Shown here piece by piece: positions 46,000 through 55,814 of a stretch of DNA of 64,000 bases. Position 1 is the stretch's first letter; every line of letters begins with the position of its first letter. Under the pieces are notes generated by a model, which had not been told where the DNA came from, did not search any database, and worked only from the letters and a program-made list of their open reading frames with translations. A program made the position numbers and the translations under genes. This stretch comes from Anaerolineae bacterium (GTDB taxonomy: Bacteria; Chloroflexota; Anaerolineae; Aggregatilineales; Phototrophicaceae), in NCBI GenBank assembly GCA_025454525.1, contig JALOOG010000004.1:1-64000 (forward strand), given 5' to 3'.

Positions 46000-46416
46000 T
46001 TGCACTGGTTGATTGCCGAAGATGAGGCGGATATTCGCAACTTGGTATCGATGATGTGTACCGTTTGGGGGCATATCCCGATTACCTTTGAAACTGGACA
46101 ACGAGTCTGGGATTGGATGGATAAAGTGGAAGCGGGTGAAGAAGTCGGCCCCTTCCCAGAATTTGCGTTAATGGATATTCGGATGCCCGGTAAGCGCGGT
46201 AATGAGATCGCCTTACGGATGCGTACCATTGAACGCCTAAAAAATATCCCGATCGTTTTGATGACCGCGTTTGCACTAGGCGAAGAGGAGATGAAACGCA
46301 TGAAGGCGGAATATGCCGTCGATCATATCATCAACAAACCCCTTCCCGATTTTGACAAGTTGCGGACATTGCTTCACGACATCATTAAACAAAAATCGGA
46401 GCAACCTAAGCCATGA
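46000..46416 (+). CDS. single-domain response regulator
   Basis: A 138-residue receiver domain: acidic pocket Glu7-Asp8, phosphoacceptor Asp59 in LMDIRMPG, Thr in VLMTAF, and Lys in NKPLP. No output domain follows, so it acts by protein contact (CheY/SpoOF-like) or within a phosphorelay. TTG at 46000 follows GGAGG at good spacing. Its stop overlaps the start of a histidine kinase gene. Confidence 0.85.
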   Translation: MHWLIAEDEADIRNLVSMMCTVWGHIPITFETGQRVWDWMDKVEAGEEVGPFPEFALMDIRMPGKRGNEIALRMRTIERLKNIPIVLMTAFALGEEEMKRMKAEYAVDHIINKPLPDFDKLRTLLHDIIKQKSEQPKP

Positions 46417-47648
46417 CTCCCCCCACCTCTGACAGTGGGATGCGACGGGTCAACAGTTTAGGCACGATCACCGCCCGTCTGTTTAGCCGCCTTTACCAGG
46501 GCTTACAGCGCCGTTCCGTGTCTCAACGCCGCGAAGACCTCAAGGCGCAAAAAGTACGCCTAGTCGCGGAGCGCAACAAACAACTCCGTAGTGCCTTACA
46601 TCGACGTGAGATCGAAATCACCCGACTCAATGGCATCTTAGCGACCATTGAAGAAGGCATCATCATGCAGGATATGGACGGGCGGATCGTCCTGATCAAC
46701 AAAGCCGCTCAAAGTTTATTGGGGAGCCAAAAAAACTTTTGGGAAAGTGAACTCGGCACGCTGTTTGATGCCTATCGCGATGTGATCAAAGTCGACTCCG
46801 AATTGGCCCCCTTAGGTGAACCGAATCGTATCCAAGTGAATCATCGTGTTTTAGGCGCGCAATTAGCCGCCGTAGCCGATGTTCACGGAGATCGCTTGGG
46901 GACGATGATCATCTTGCGCGATGTCACCCATGACGCAGCCATTGATCGCCTAAAAGATCAATTTGTCACCGCGATCTCCCATGAGCTTCGCACCCCGATG
47001 ACCGTGATCAAAGGCGTGAGCGAGATCCTAGGGAGCAAATCAGACGAACCGGTGAATGTGCGTCTGTTAGATACCCTCACCCGCAATGTAGACACCTTAG
47101 ATCGTATGATCGTTGAACTATTGGATATTTCGGAAATGGGCGCGGGCATGTTCAGTGTTCGCCGTGATCCGATCCAACTAGAGGCGTTGTTGTGGAGTAT
47201 CACCAACAGCTTAGCGACCGAACTCAAACGCGCCCGTCTCAATGTGGTTTTTATGGTCAAAGACACCGCCGCGCTCACCATTCACGGGGATGAACAACGC
47301 TTACGTTGGGCTTTTGGACACCTCCTACAAAATGCGATTCGCTACACAGAGCCGAACGGCACATTAACCATTGCCATTCGCCCACATCCTGAACATTCCA
47401 CTTATTTTGCCGTGGAGATCAACGATACCGGAGTCGGGATCAGCGAGAAAGACCTCCCTCACATTTTTGAACGCTTTTATCGAGGTGAACCGCGTACCAA
47501 AAGCGGCAAATTGTTAGATCCGCGTGGGCTAGGGCAAGGTTTATTTGTGGCGAAAACCGTGGCGACCGCGCATGGTGGTTTTTTATCCGTCAATAGTGTT
47601 CAAGGTGAAGGCAGTACCTTTACCCTAGCGCTTCCTTCAAACAGTTAA
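46413..47648 (+). CDS. PAS-containing sensor histidine kinase
   Basis: A 411-residue soluble kinase: a basic helical N-terminus (1-65), a PAS domain (about 70-175), a HisKA dimerisation domain with the phosphorylated His in AISHELRTPMTV, and a HATPase domain with N box HLLQNAIRYTE, G1 NDTGVGIS and G2 GLGQGLFVAK. No membrane helix is present, so it senses a cytoplasmic cue. It is translationally coupled to the response regulator, its probable partner. Confidence 0.9.
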   Translation: MTPPTSDSGMRRVNSLGTITARLFSRLYQGLQRRSVSQRREDLKAQKVRLVAERNKQLRSALHRREIEITRLNGILATIEEGIIMQDMDGRIVLINKAAQSLLGSQKNFWESELGTLFDAYRDVIKVDSELAPLGEPNRIQVNHRVLGAQLAAVADVHGDRLGTMIILRDVTHDAAIDRLKDQFVTAISHELRTPMTVIKGVSEILGSKSDEPVNVRLLDTLTRNVDTLDRMIVELLDISEMGAGMFSVRRDPIQLEALLWSITNSLATELKRARLNVVFMVKDTAALTIHGDEQRLRWAFGHLLQNAIRYTEPNGTLTIAIRPHPEHSTYFAVEINDTGVGISEKDLPHIFERFYRGEPRTKSGKLLDPRGLGQGLFVAKTVATAHGGFLSVNSVQGEGSTFTLALPSNS

Positions 47649-47655
47649 CGGACTT

Positions 47656-48153
47656 ATGGATATTTCAATCTTGACTCCCGATGATGTGCAACGTGCCTTG
47701 GATGCGTCAGGACTCGGCCTGATGATCACCTTTTTTGAGGCTTCAACTGCGACTTCACAACAGGCCGCCGATCAAATTGGCTGCCAATTGGGCCAGATCG
47801 CCAAAAGTTTATTGTTCATTGTGGATGATCAACCGATCGTGATCATTGCAAGTGGCGATCAAAAAGTGGATGACAAAAAACTAGCCGCATTACGCAACGT
47901 CAATCGTAAGCGTGTGAAGATTGCCACGCCTGATCAATGTATCGCGATCACGGGTTACGCACCGGGCGGTGTTCCGCCTTTAGGCTATCGTACCCCTGGA
48001 CTCACCCTTTACCTTGATGACGCATTGCAACGGTATGAGCAGATCTATGCCGCGGCCGGCGCACATAATGCGATTTTCCCCGTGCGCTTAGATCAATTAG
48101 CGCTCCTCACCGGGGGGACGTTTGCAGATGTGAAGCGCGATAGTGTGGAATAA
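47656..48153 (+). CDS. ybaK: YbaK/EbsC-type aminoacyl-tRNA deacylase
   Basis: A 165-residue protein of the tRNA_edit fold. The family pattern is visible in QIAKSLLFIVDDQPIVII, a KVDDKKLAAL helix and ITGYAPGGVPPLGYR, where the catalytic lysine and the GGVPP loop lie. These enzymes remove mischarged amino acids from tRNA(Pro) or tRNA(Cys). The exact editing target cannot be told. It follows the histidine kinase by seven bases and precedes a stem-loop. Confidence 0.85.
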   Translation: MDISILTPDDVQRALDASGLGLMITFFEASTATSQQAADQIGCQLGQIAKSLLFIVDDQPIVIIASGDQKVDDKKLAALRNVNRKRVKIATPDQCIAITGYAPGGVPPLGYRTPGLTLYLDDALQRYEQIYAAAGAHNAIFPVRLDQLALLTGGTFADVKRDSVE

Positions 48154-48154
48154 A

Positions 48155-48180
48155 ACCCCGTCATCCTGCGATCACGGGGT
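48155..48180. terminator. stem-loop between convergent genes
   Basis: ACCCCGT (48155-48161) and ACGGGGT (48174-48180) form a 7-bp stem with a 12-base loop, flanked by AAA and a TTT-containing stretch. It ends the ybaK run and the opposing long gene. Confidence 0.6.
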
Positions 48181-48189
48181 AGTTTCCCT

Positions 48190-51100
48190 TTAGCTTTTTT
48201 GGTGATACCCATACAAAAACCGTAGATATTCTAAGGCGGTGCGTGGACGTTGTTTCAAGGTGTCGATTCTTCCACCTAATCCCGCGTCATCCAACACTTT
48301 GACATCGCCTTTTTCCACGATCACACCAATCACATCAACCAGTTTTTGCAATTCCGGCCCTAAGTTGCGATTTACTTCACGTTGTTCGGCTTCATTCAGT
48401 TCTTTGATCAAACTGGTTAACTCTTCACGGATCAACTCCGTTTTGATCTCGACTTTTGTCTCTGCTGGATACCCACGCGCCAACCCAGCCAAGACCTCAT
48501 TACCCGCGATCACGTCATCCCGCAAAGATCGCCGCGTTCGTCCACCCACCGGATCGACGATCACATTGATCGTTTTTAAGCGCAATTCCAGCTTTTTCCC
48601 GCCTGTGAAATGTCCAGACATCACCCGTAGCAGATCGAGTCCATTGGTCGCATCCGCGTTACCGCTGATCAAGCGATCGGCATTCCCGCGTTGGGCTTTT
48701 TGTGCTTGCGCTACAGTGATCATCCCGCGTAACAGGTTCATCATCGCCCTGCTAAAAACGCGCTGTTCTTCGCGTGAGAAGCTATCCGGCATCATCTCTA
48801 AACTGTTGATCAGATCCGGTAGATTTGGTAAATTGCGGTCATTATACGCTGTGGCGATGTCTTGTAAGAAGTTAGCGAAACGTTGGATCATCTTGGTATA
48901 CGTGGCCAAATTTTGCCCATTGCGCGCCTGTTTGACCAAGTAGGTCGCTTCTAGCGCATTCCGCACCGGCCCACCTAACTCACGCCCAAAATAAGCGATC
49001 GCTTGACGGGCTGCTTTATCTTCTGCATCGCGCACATACACCCGCACGATCTCTAGCGCCGCAGCCTTGGTGGTGATGTTATTGGCCATTTGACGATAGA
49101 TTTGACCGATCACCCATAACCCCTCGCTACTTTGACTCGCGCCACTTGCGATCAATTGGGCCACTCGGATCGCGTCTTCAATCGCGTTGTTCTGAATGTG
49201 ATAATTGAGCAACGCAAGGATCGATTGCGCGGGGATCACGTCCAATAAACGCGGTTCATTTCCGAATAGCGTTTCAAGGTTTTTCGCCACTCCATCCAAA
49301 GCAGGAGTACGGGTTCGTTTTTGCAATGCGCCGATCGTGGCCATCGCCAACGGCGCGGATTTAATGCCTTGTTGTGCGAGTTGGGTGATCGCCGTGGCGA
49401 CTTGATCGCTTGTGAGCGGAATTTCGCTGAATAAACGTTCCAGCATCTTGATGTATTCGATCTGGAGATCGCCTTTATACAGCGTTGCCGATTGTTGGAT
49501 CATTTGCGCGGCGAGTCCGGCATGATCGCCGCGTGCTAATCGGATCTCAAGGAGGCGTTGTGCGCCTTTGGCCCCTAATTGTGTAAGCTCATATTCGCCG
49601 AAGGGTTCAGAGATGTTCAACAAACGTTTATGATGAACTTTGCCTTGTGGTGAAAGCGCCAATTGTACGATGCTGGCCAAAGTTGGCTCATCTAACAGGT
49701 CGAATCGGCCAATTTGTCGTGCCAATTCCGCAAAACGCACTAAGATCACCGCTTCCCAATTTTCCCCAAAGCCACGCGCCGCGCCGATCAACAACCCCGG
49801 CGGCGGGTTTCGCACTTCTGCACCACTCAAGATCGCCCATACTTGACGGATCGGGAGGCGTTGCTGCGCCATAAACGGCTTAAGTTCCAATAAGCGCCGC
49901 AAAATCGGTGTTTCCATATACGCCATCCCCAGCAAGAACACATTTTCCGCAAGCGGCGCATCTTGCGACGTAAACGTGAGGATCTTTTCGATCACTTTGG
50001 GGGCTAAGCGCTCTAAGCGCATCATCGGACTCGCTTGTTGTAACACTTGGACAAAAGCGTTGATCCCGTCAATGTTTTGCGCCTTCACCAATTGATCGAT
50101 CCGCGTCGTGGCGGCGCGATAAGCCAACGTCACCCAATTTTCCCCCTCGATCCGATTATCCCCGCTTAACCACCGATCGATCATCTTGTAGACCGTTGCG
50201 GCCTGCTTATCATCGATCGCATCGCTCATTTGACGATAGGTAGCGCGTTCTAAGTCGGATGAGCTGGCCAACAATTTTGCGATCGGATCGGCGTGTTGCA
50301 CGTCATCCATTGCTAACGAAAACGTGAGCAGATGCCGCGCATAGGCGATTCGCATCGAGTCATTCAGCGTGGGATCTTCGGCTAAGATGTTGGCCACATC
50401 GTCTTTATTGATCGGTTGATTGTTGATCAAAGCGGTATCCACTTTGACGCGATGTGAGGCATACGACAGCGCATCAGCCAATTTATCGCCTTGTTTCATC
50501 CGCCACCCGGCGGTCGAGGTGAGCGCCCGCGTGCGTTCGATCACCAATTCCGGGTCAAGCCGGAGTTGACTGATCATAAAACGACTGTAATCGTCGTTAA
50601 AAGTTTCGCCGATCAAGCGTCCGGTCGTCCAGTTATACACAAGCGTATCTTTAGGCGGCAGATCATCGCTATAGAAGCGGATCTGGACATCGCTTTCGGT
50701 GGTCGGTAAGGTATGCGTGGCAAAAGTGACGGCAAAGCGTACTGAGAGCGGCAACAAAGCCAAAATCCCCTCAATAAAATCAAGCCGCTGTTCAAAGTCA
50801 TTGGGCGCACCCTGCACGATGATCGGTTTGCCCTGCACAATTGCCGCTAACAATTGTTCGATCGTATCCAAGCTATCGCGGGCAATCGTCATCAGATCCA
50901 ACAGATCATCGATCTGTTGTTGGGTGGTTTCACTTTCTGCGGGTTTGATCTCAATCGGTTTAAGTTTTCCACCGTTAGAGGCGAATGTCGGCAATGAGTC
51001 CTCTGCCAGCTTCAGCATTGCGCGCAAATTACCTCCTAAGGCGCGCAACACCTCCGAAGGCAGTAAAATGTAATGGGAGAGGATTTCTCCGGCATTGCCA

Positions 51101-51327
51101 ATTTGTGCTTGGATCAGTAAAAACGGGAGTTGACGCGATCCGCGTACCAACGCCCATGATTTATTGGTGGATCGGATCAAGGGGGGTAGGGTTGCGCGTT
51201 CCACCGCCGCTTGTGCCAATTCCGGTGTAATATTGGGGGAGGCCGCCAACAACCGCGGCCGACTGTCAGGTTTATTGTTGGCAACCGATTGCCCATAGTA
51301 AAAATGTTCAAGCGCAAATACAGACAC
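48190..51327 (-). CDS. 1045-residue protein of unknown function
   Basis: A large, soluble, mainly helical protein with no signal peptide or membrane helix. The N-terminal 180 residues (ALEHFYYGQSVANNK, then LLAASPNITPELAQAA) resemble the start of GTPase-associated GAP1-type proteins, but that match is tentative. The remainder looks like a long alpha solenoid with short repeated helical pairs, ending in a coiled, charged region. I see no catalytic motif. GTG at 51327 follows AAAGGCGA and sits where the fold begins; the longer frame is less likely. It is divergent from murJ. Confidence 0.6.
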   Translation of the reverse strand: MSVFALEHFYYGQSVANNKPDSRPRLLAASPNITPELAQAAVERATLPPLIRSTNKSWALVRGSRQLPFLLIQAQIGNAGEILSHYILLPSEVLRALGGNLRAMLKLAEDSLPTFASNGGKLKPIEIKPAESETTQQQIDDLLDLMTIARDSLDTIEQLLAAIVQGKPIIVQGAPNDFEQRLDFIEGILALLPLSVRFAVTFATHTLPTTESDVQIRFYSDDLPPKDTLVYNWTTGRLIGETFNDDYSRFMISQLRLDPELVIERTRALTSTAGWRMKQGDKLADALSYASHRVKVDTALINNQPINKDDVANILAEDPTLNDSMRIAYARHLLTFSLAMDDVQHADPIAKLLASSSDLERATYRQMSDAIDDKQAATVYKMIDRWLSGDNRIEGENWVTLAYRAATTRIDQLVKAQNIDGINAFVQVLQQASPMMRLERLAPKVIEKILTFTSQDAPLAENVFLLGMAYMETPILRRLLELKPFMAQQRLPIRQVWAILSGAEVRNPPPGLLIGAARGFGENWEAVILVRFAELARQIGRFDLLDEPTLASIVQLALSPQGKVHHKRLLNISEPFGEYELTQLGAKGAQRLLEIRLARGDHAGLAAQMIQQSATLYKGDLQIEYIKMLERLFSEIPLTSDQVATAITQLAQQGIKSAPLAMATIGALQKRTRTPALDGVAKNLETLFGNEPRLLDVIPAQSILALLNYHIQNNAIEDAIRVAQLIASGASQSSEGLWVIGQIYRQMANNITTKAAALEIVRVYVRDAEDKAARQAIAYFGRELGGPVRNALEATYLVKQARNGQNLATYTKMIQRFANFLQDIATAYNDRNLPNLPDLINSLEMMPDSFSREEQRVFSRAMMNLLRGMITVAQAQKAQRGNADRLISGNADATNGLDLLRVMSGHFTGGKKLELRLKTINVIVDPVGGRTRRSLRDDVIAGNEVLAGLARGYPAETKVEIKTELIREELTSLIKELNEAEQREVNRNLGPELQKLVDVIGVIVEKGDVKVLDDAGLGGRIDTLKQRPRTALEYLRFLYGYHQKS

Positions 51328-51413
51328 GGGATTATCGCCTTTACGTCGAGATGATTCCTTCAAATTATAGACGTTCTGGGTTTTAACCGCTAATCGCACA
51401 GGATCACCTCACC

Positions 51414-53084
51414 ATGACACGAGCATTAACCACAGGGCAAATTGCCCGCGCCGCCGGCGTTGTCTTGATCGGCTTTTTGGCCAGCGGCATTTTAGGGTTA
51501 TTACGGGCGGCCATCTTTAACGCGCTCTTTGGCGCAAGCGCGCAATTAGAGGCTTTTTATGCCGCCCAACGCATCCCCGAATTGTTATTTACACTCGTGG
51601 CAGGTGGCGCGTTAGGGTCATCCTTTATTCCGGTTTTTGCTAAGTATCTAACTGATGACCGTTCTGATCAAGCGTGGCGTTTAGCAAGTGCCGTGATGAC
51701 GCTCTCCGCTTTGGCTGCATTCGTGTTCGGAGTCCTCTTGATCTTGGCCGCGCCGTGGTATATGCCGCTCTTATATAACCGCGCACTTTACCTTGATCTC
51801 GCGATCCACATGACCCAGCTCATGTTGTTGACCACCGTGATCTTTAGTATCAGCGGCTTGCTCATGGGCATTCTGAACAGTCATCAAAACTTTTTACTGC
51901 CCGCCTTAGCCATGAGCATGAACAATATCGGTTTGATCATCGGCGGGGTCATATTTGCTCCCTTGTTATCGACTGCGGTTGGACTATTCGCTTATCCGGC
52001 CGCGAACCCACTGATCGCCTATCAATTTTTACCCGATCTTCAAGGGCTAACTGCTTATCTTGCCCCACCGAGTCTGAATGTCTATGGACTCGCTTTAGGC
52101 GCGTTGTTAGGTGCGAGTCTCCATCTCACCATCCAATTATTCGGACTTCCACGCATTGGGGCGCGCTTACGTTTCTTACCAGATTATCAAACTGAAGGCG
52201 TGATCCAAGTGTTGCGTTTGATGCTCCCACGGGTGATCGGACTCGGAGTCGCGCAAATTAACTTTCTCGTCAACACCAGTTTCGCAACTTCTATGGGGGT
52301 AGGCAGTTTGATCGCGCTCAACACCGCGTGGATCGTGATGTTCTTTGTCTTAGGGGTGATCGGTCAAAGTATCGGCACGGCCGTGTTCCCGTCTTTATCC
52401 GCCTTAGCGGCCGCCAATGACCTCCCGGGTTACAAAGATCGCTTAGCGAGTGCGATCCGTAGCGTCTTATTTTTAGCTTTTCCGGCCACTTTGGGCCTAA
52501 TCACCTTAGGCCAACCGATCATCGCGGTATTATTTCAACGCGGGGCCTTTGATGCAGAAGCGACTGCTGGCACAGCTTGGGCTTTAGCCTTTTTTGCCTT
52601 AGGCATTACCGGACATGCGTTGTTAGAGGTGTTATCGCGTGCCTTTTATGCGCTCTCCGACACCATGACTCCGGTTTTAATTGGACTCGCGTCGATGTTA
52701 TCCAACATTATCTTGAGCGTCCTATTTATCCAATTTGTGGGGGATCCGGGGTCGTTATCGCGTGGCCCCTTTGCCGGGTTGGCCTTAGCCAATTCTCTGA
52801 CCACTTTGTTAGAGAGTGCCGCGCTTTGGTGGATCTTGCGCCGCCGGATCGGCAGCATCAACGATGTGCATGTGATCAGCGGTGCATCACGCGCTTTGAT
52901 CGCAAGTCTGCTCATGGGCTTGGCGGTTTTTGGCCTAGTCACATTTTTTGATTTACCTTCACTATCGCTCACCGTGATCGGCAGTGTGTTAGGGGTAGGG
53001 GTCTTTTTTGGCTTGGCTTTTGCCTTGCGATTAGAAGAGGCCCGCACCATTCCGGGGGTTTTGTTGCGTCGTTTCCGCCGTTGA
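51414..53084 (+). CDS. murJ: lipid II flippase MurJ
   Basis: A 556-residue membrane protein with about 14 helices of the MOP/MVF family. The N-terminal ALTTGQIARAAGVVLIGF, LLRAAIFNALFGAS and AGGALGSSFIPVFAKYL segments match MurJ, which moves lipid II to the outer face for peptidoglycan synthesis. RGAFDAEAT and a SRAFYALSDT stretch lie in later conserved loops. No other cell-wall gene is adjacent. A generic polysaccharide flippase is the alternative. Confidence 0.88.
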   Translation: MTRALTTGQIARAAGVVLIGFLASGILGLLRAAIFNALFGASAQLEAFYAAQRIPELLFTLVAGGALGSSFIPVFAKYLTDDRSDQAWRLASAVMTLSALAAFVFGVLLILAAPWYMPLLYNRALYLDLAIHMTQLMLLTTVIFSISGLLMGILNSHQNFLLPALAMSMNNIGLIIGGVIFAPLLSTAVGLFAYPAANPLIAYQFLPDLQGLTAYLAPPSLNVYGLALGALLGASLHLTIQLFGLPRIGARLRFLPDYQTEGVIQVLRLMLPRVIGLGVAQINFLVNTSFATSMGVGSLIALNTAWIVMFFVLGVIGQSIGTAVFPSLSALAAANDLPGYKDRLASAIRSVLFLAFPATLGLITLGQPIIAVLFQRGAFDAEATAGTAWALAFFALGITGHALLEVLSRAFYALSDTMTPVLIGLASMLSNIILSVLFIQFVGDPGSLSRGPFAGLALANSLTTLLESAALWWILRRRIGSINDVHVISGASRALIASLLMGLAVFGLVTFFDLPSLSLTVIGSVLGVGVFFGLAFALRLEEARTIPGVLLRRFRR

Positions 53085-53165
53085 TTCTTAAGTCATTATC
53101 ATACACCCTTCAAAATGTTTATGTACCCTGTAATGAAAAGTTAAAACATACGAAGGAGCGTAACG

Positions 53166-53684
53166 ATGACTCAAAATCGTACCCATACCCACACCCATGC
53201 GGAAAACATCCAAAAGTTGAGTGACTTGATCAAAAATATCAAGATCGCCATGTTGACCACCGTCAGCAGCAGTGGTGAACTCCACAGCCGGCCGATGCAG
53301 ACCCAACAAGTCGCTTTTGACGGCACGCTCTGGTTTTTCACCGGGCGCGACACCGGCAAAGTGATCGAAATGCGGAACGATCGCCATGTCAATGTGAGCT
53401 ATGTGGGCGATAACACCTATGTTTCGGTGTCTGGACGTGCAACTTTGGTGGATGACCGCAAGAAAAAAGAGAGTTTGTGGGATCCGATGTTTAAAGCGTG
53501 GTTTCCCGACGGACTCGATGATCCCAATTTGACCTTGATGAAGGTGAGCGTGGACTCCGCCGAATACTGGGATTCCAAAGCCCCTAATCCGGTGATCAAA
53601 CTTGTGGGTTTTGTCGAAGCGATCATTACGGGTAAATCTGCTGGCGAAGTCTTAGGCGAAAACGAACGCTTAGATATTCGTTAA
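53166..53684 (+). CDS. pyridoxamine 5'-phosphate oxidase-family (general stress protein 26-like)
   Basis: A 172-residue split-barrel flavin-binding protein. AMLTTVSSSGELHSRPM and LWFFTGRDTGKVIEM are typical of the Pyrid_oxidase_2/general-stress group, which bind FMN or F420-like cofactors. A His/Thr-rich start (residues 5-14) is unusual. No partner is adjacent. A strong stem-loop follows, so it is probably a single-gene transcript. Confidence 0.82.
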   Translation: MTQNRTHTHTHAENIQKLSDLIKNIKIAMLTTVSSSGELHSRPMQTQQVAFDGTLWFFTGRDTGKVIEMRNDRHVNVSYVGDNTYVSVSGRATLVDDRKKKESLWDPMFKAWFPDGLDDPNLTLMKVSVDSAEYWDSKAPNPVIKLVGFVEAIITGKSAGEVLGENERLDIR

Positions 53685-53696
53685 ACCAGATCACCT

Positions 53697-53730
53697 AACA
53701 CCGATGTTTGATCATCAGAACATCGGTGTT
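53697..53730. terminator. stem-loop terminator
   Basis: AACACCGATGTT (53697-53708) and AACATCGGTGTT (53719-53730) form a perfect 12-bp stem with a 10-base loop, 13 bases after the PPOX-family stop. No U-tract follows. Confidence 0.75.
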
Positions 53731-53824
53731 CTGATCGTCTACCCCTTCAACCCTTTTGAGCTTTTTGTCTTTTTCTTGACACAATCCTTAAGTTTAAAAC
53801 CATCGTTTTCCCTCTAGATTGGTT

Positions 53825-53830
53825 TATAAT
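53825..53830 (+). promoter_or_regulatory. -10 element of small HEAT gene
   Basis: A perfect TATAAT lies about 40 bases before the start codon. The TTGACA at 53776-53781 is too far upstream to pair with it (43 bases), and no better -35 is seen. Confidence 0.4.
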
Positions 53831-53868
53831 AGAGGGCATGATGCCGGTTTACTTGGCTTAAAGGATAG

Positions 53869-54105
53869 ATGCTTGTGACCACCTCTAAGCGTATCATTGC
53901 TTATCATGTTGCGCGGCTAAAAGACAAAAGCGCCGCGATCCGCCTACAATCGATCAAAGAGTTGGAACTACTAGCCGATGCTGCTGACACTGAGGTTTTA
54001 GAAGCTTTGAAAGATGTTTATGTCCATGATCCCGAGTTAGATGTGCGTAAGGCTGCTCAAGAGGCCGGCCGTGCGATCTATCTCAAACAAGCGACACAAA
54101 AATAG
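53869..54105 (+). CDS. small HEAT-repeat protein
   Basis: A 78-residue helical protein with about one and a half HEAT-type repeats (RLQSIKELELLADAADTEVLEAL and DPELDVRKAAQEAGRAI, each over two helices). AAAGGA lies before the start; GTG at 53875 gives better spacing than ATG at 53869. Probably a protein-binding module; no partner is evident. Its last base begins the following stem-loop. Confidence 0.65.
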   Translation: MLVTTSKRIIAYHVARLKDKSAAIRLQSIKELELLADAADTEVLEALKDVYVHDPELDVRKAAQEAGRAIYLKQATQK

Positions 54106-54123
54106 TGGACGCATTGCGTCCAC
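54105..54123. terminator. stem-loop between convergent genes
   Basis: GTGGACGC and GCGTCCAC form a perfect 8-bp stem with an ATT loop, beginning at the last base of the upstream stop codon and followed by a T-rich stretch. Confidence 0.75.
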
Positions 54124-54154
54124 TTCTTTACTTTGAAGGGTAGGATTGATGTCC

Positions 54155-54937
54155 TTAACCTTGTAACAGCGATTGTGCGCCATCGATCCATACCTCTGTC
54201 CCGCTGATATGACTCGCGTCATCCGAGGCCAAAAACAAGACCAATTTTGCGACTTGTTCGGATGTCCCTGGTTGTCCATGCGTTAACGGGATCTCACCCT
54301 CTGGGAACTCCACTGGAATTTTGACCTCCTCAATATGCTGCTTCTCAGTATTCGCGTCAATATTGGTCTCAATCGCCCCCGGACAGATCACGTTTACCCG
54401 TACTTTTGCCGGCCCTAATTCCACCGCGATCATCTTCGCGAACGCCACTTGACCCGCTTTAGAGCAAGCGTAAGCGGTTGCGCCCGTGTTGCTAAACATC
54501 CGTGTTCCGTTTACCGACGAGGTGATGATCACTGATCCCCCTTGTTTTTTCAGGTAGGGGACAGCGTATTTCACCGTTAAATACGTGCCTTTGAGGTTGA
54601 TATTCAGGGTTTGATCCCATTCATCCGGGTCAAGTTCTTCTAACGGGGCCCATACACCATTGATCCCCGCGTTAGCAAACACAATATCCAATCGCCCCCA
54701 TTTTTGTGTAATGGTTTCGATCGCTTGTTGCATTTGATCCGCTTGCGAAATATCCGCTTTGACCACGATCGCTTCTCCGCCACGATCGGTGATCTGCTGG
54801 ACCACGTTTTCAACATCATCTTCAGATCGCCCTAATGCCGCGATTTTTGCTCCATGCCGTGCCAACTCATACGCCGCCGCTTCACCTAAACCTGATCCAG
54901 CCCCTGTAATCAACGCGACTCGCCCTGCTAATTTCAT
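54155..54937 (-). CDS. short-chain dehydrogenase/reductase
   Basis: A 260-residue classical SDR: NAD(P)-binding TGAGSGLG near the start, NAGINGVW, the catalytic Ser in ITSSVNG and Tyr-x3-Lys in YACSKAG, and a C-terminal SGTEVWIDGAQSL. Substrate cannot be assigned. ATG at 54937 follows GGGAAGG and starts at the fold, so the longer frame is rejected. Confidence 0.85.
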   Translation of the reverse strand: MKLAGRVALITGAGSGLGEAAAYELARHGAKIAALGRSEDDVENVVQQITDRGGEAIVVKADISQADQMQQAIETITQKWGRLDIVFANAGINGVWAPLEELDPDEWDQTLNINLKGTYLTVKYAVPYLKKQGGSVIITSSVNGTRMFSNTGATAYACSKAGQVAFAKMIAVELGPAKVRVNVICPGAIETNIDANTEKQHIEEVKIPVEFPEGEIPLTHGQPGTSEQVAKLVLFLASDDASHISGTEVWIDGAQSLLQG

Positions 54938-55037
54938 GATCTTGCCTTCCCTGTTCATTTGCGCCTATAGTTGATTATCAAGACACTTTTGAAAGCTGAG
55001 ATGAAAGATCGTTAGGTTATTTGTGATAGAAAGCGGT

Positions 55038-55814
55038 TTAGTCAGTTTGCGCGGCTCTAGTGAGGTATTGCGAGATCATCAATGCGATCAGCGCGAATCC
55101 CACCAAGATCAAACCCGTGAGGATCGCGCCATTGAGATCGCGTTCTAAAACGTTATACACCAATAGCGGCATCGTTTGTGTGCGACCTTGCAGACTTCCG
55201 GCAAACAAGATCGTTGCACCAAATTCCCCTAAAGCCCGCGCCCAACTCAAGATCAATCCCGCACCTAGCGTTGGGGCCGCCAATGGCAAGGTGATCGTGC
55301 GAAACAGGTCAAATCCCGCCGCACCATCCACTCGACCCGCATCTTCAATTTCTTTCGAGACTCCCTGAAATCCCACCGCCGCCGCCCGAATGTAAAACGG
55401 GGCCGCCACAAACACTTGTGCGATGATCACCGCCGCGCTTGTAAACGGCAAGGTGATCTCATATTCCGCGAGGAGGGGCCCAAACAGCCCACGCCGCCCA
55501 AATGTCAAAAGCAGCGCAAGTCCCGCTACGGCCGGCGGCAAAATGATCGGCAATTCGATCAACAGGTTAACCACCCGTTTCAATCGAAATTCGTAACGCG
55601 CTAAGAGGTAAGCCAACGGGGTTCCCAGCATCACAATCAACACGACGGTGATCGCGGTCGTGATTCCGCTTAACCAGAGCGCATCAAGCACACTTTGACG
55701 GGTGAGATTTTCCCAATCACTCGCAGAAAGTCCCCGAAACACGAGGGCCGCAATCGGCACGATCAACAACAATAGGATCGGCCCACATGCGATCCACAAC
55801 CATAATTTACGCAT
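55038..55814 (-). CDS. modB: molybdate ABC transporter permease
   Basis: A 258-residue inner-membrane permease with five to six helices. It has the ABC-coupling EAA-type loop near residue 165 (VDGAAGFDLFRTITLPLAAPTLGAG in pieces) and a LGEFGATILFAG stretch characteristic of ModB-type permeases. It overlaps modA by eight bases. The ATPase gene modC, which normally follows, is absent here, as a divergent SDR gene lies downstream instead. Confidence 0.88.
   Translation of the reverse strand: MRKLWLWIACGPILLLLIVPIAALVFRGLSASDWENLTRQSVLDALWLSGITTAITVVLIVMLGTPLAYLLARYEFRLKRVVNLLIELPIILPPAVAGLALLLTFGRRGLFGPLLAEYEITLPFTSAAVIIAQVFVAAPFYIRAAAVGFQGVSKEIEDAGRVDGAAGFDLFRTITLPLAAPTLGAGLILSWARALGEFGATILFAGSLQGRTQTMPLLVYNVLERDLNGAILTGLILVGFALIALMISQYLTRAAQTD

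Noticed and set aside
53776-53830. TTGACA and TATAAT as one promoter
   Set aside because: The hexamers are 43 bases apart, far too distant to pair.
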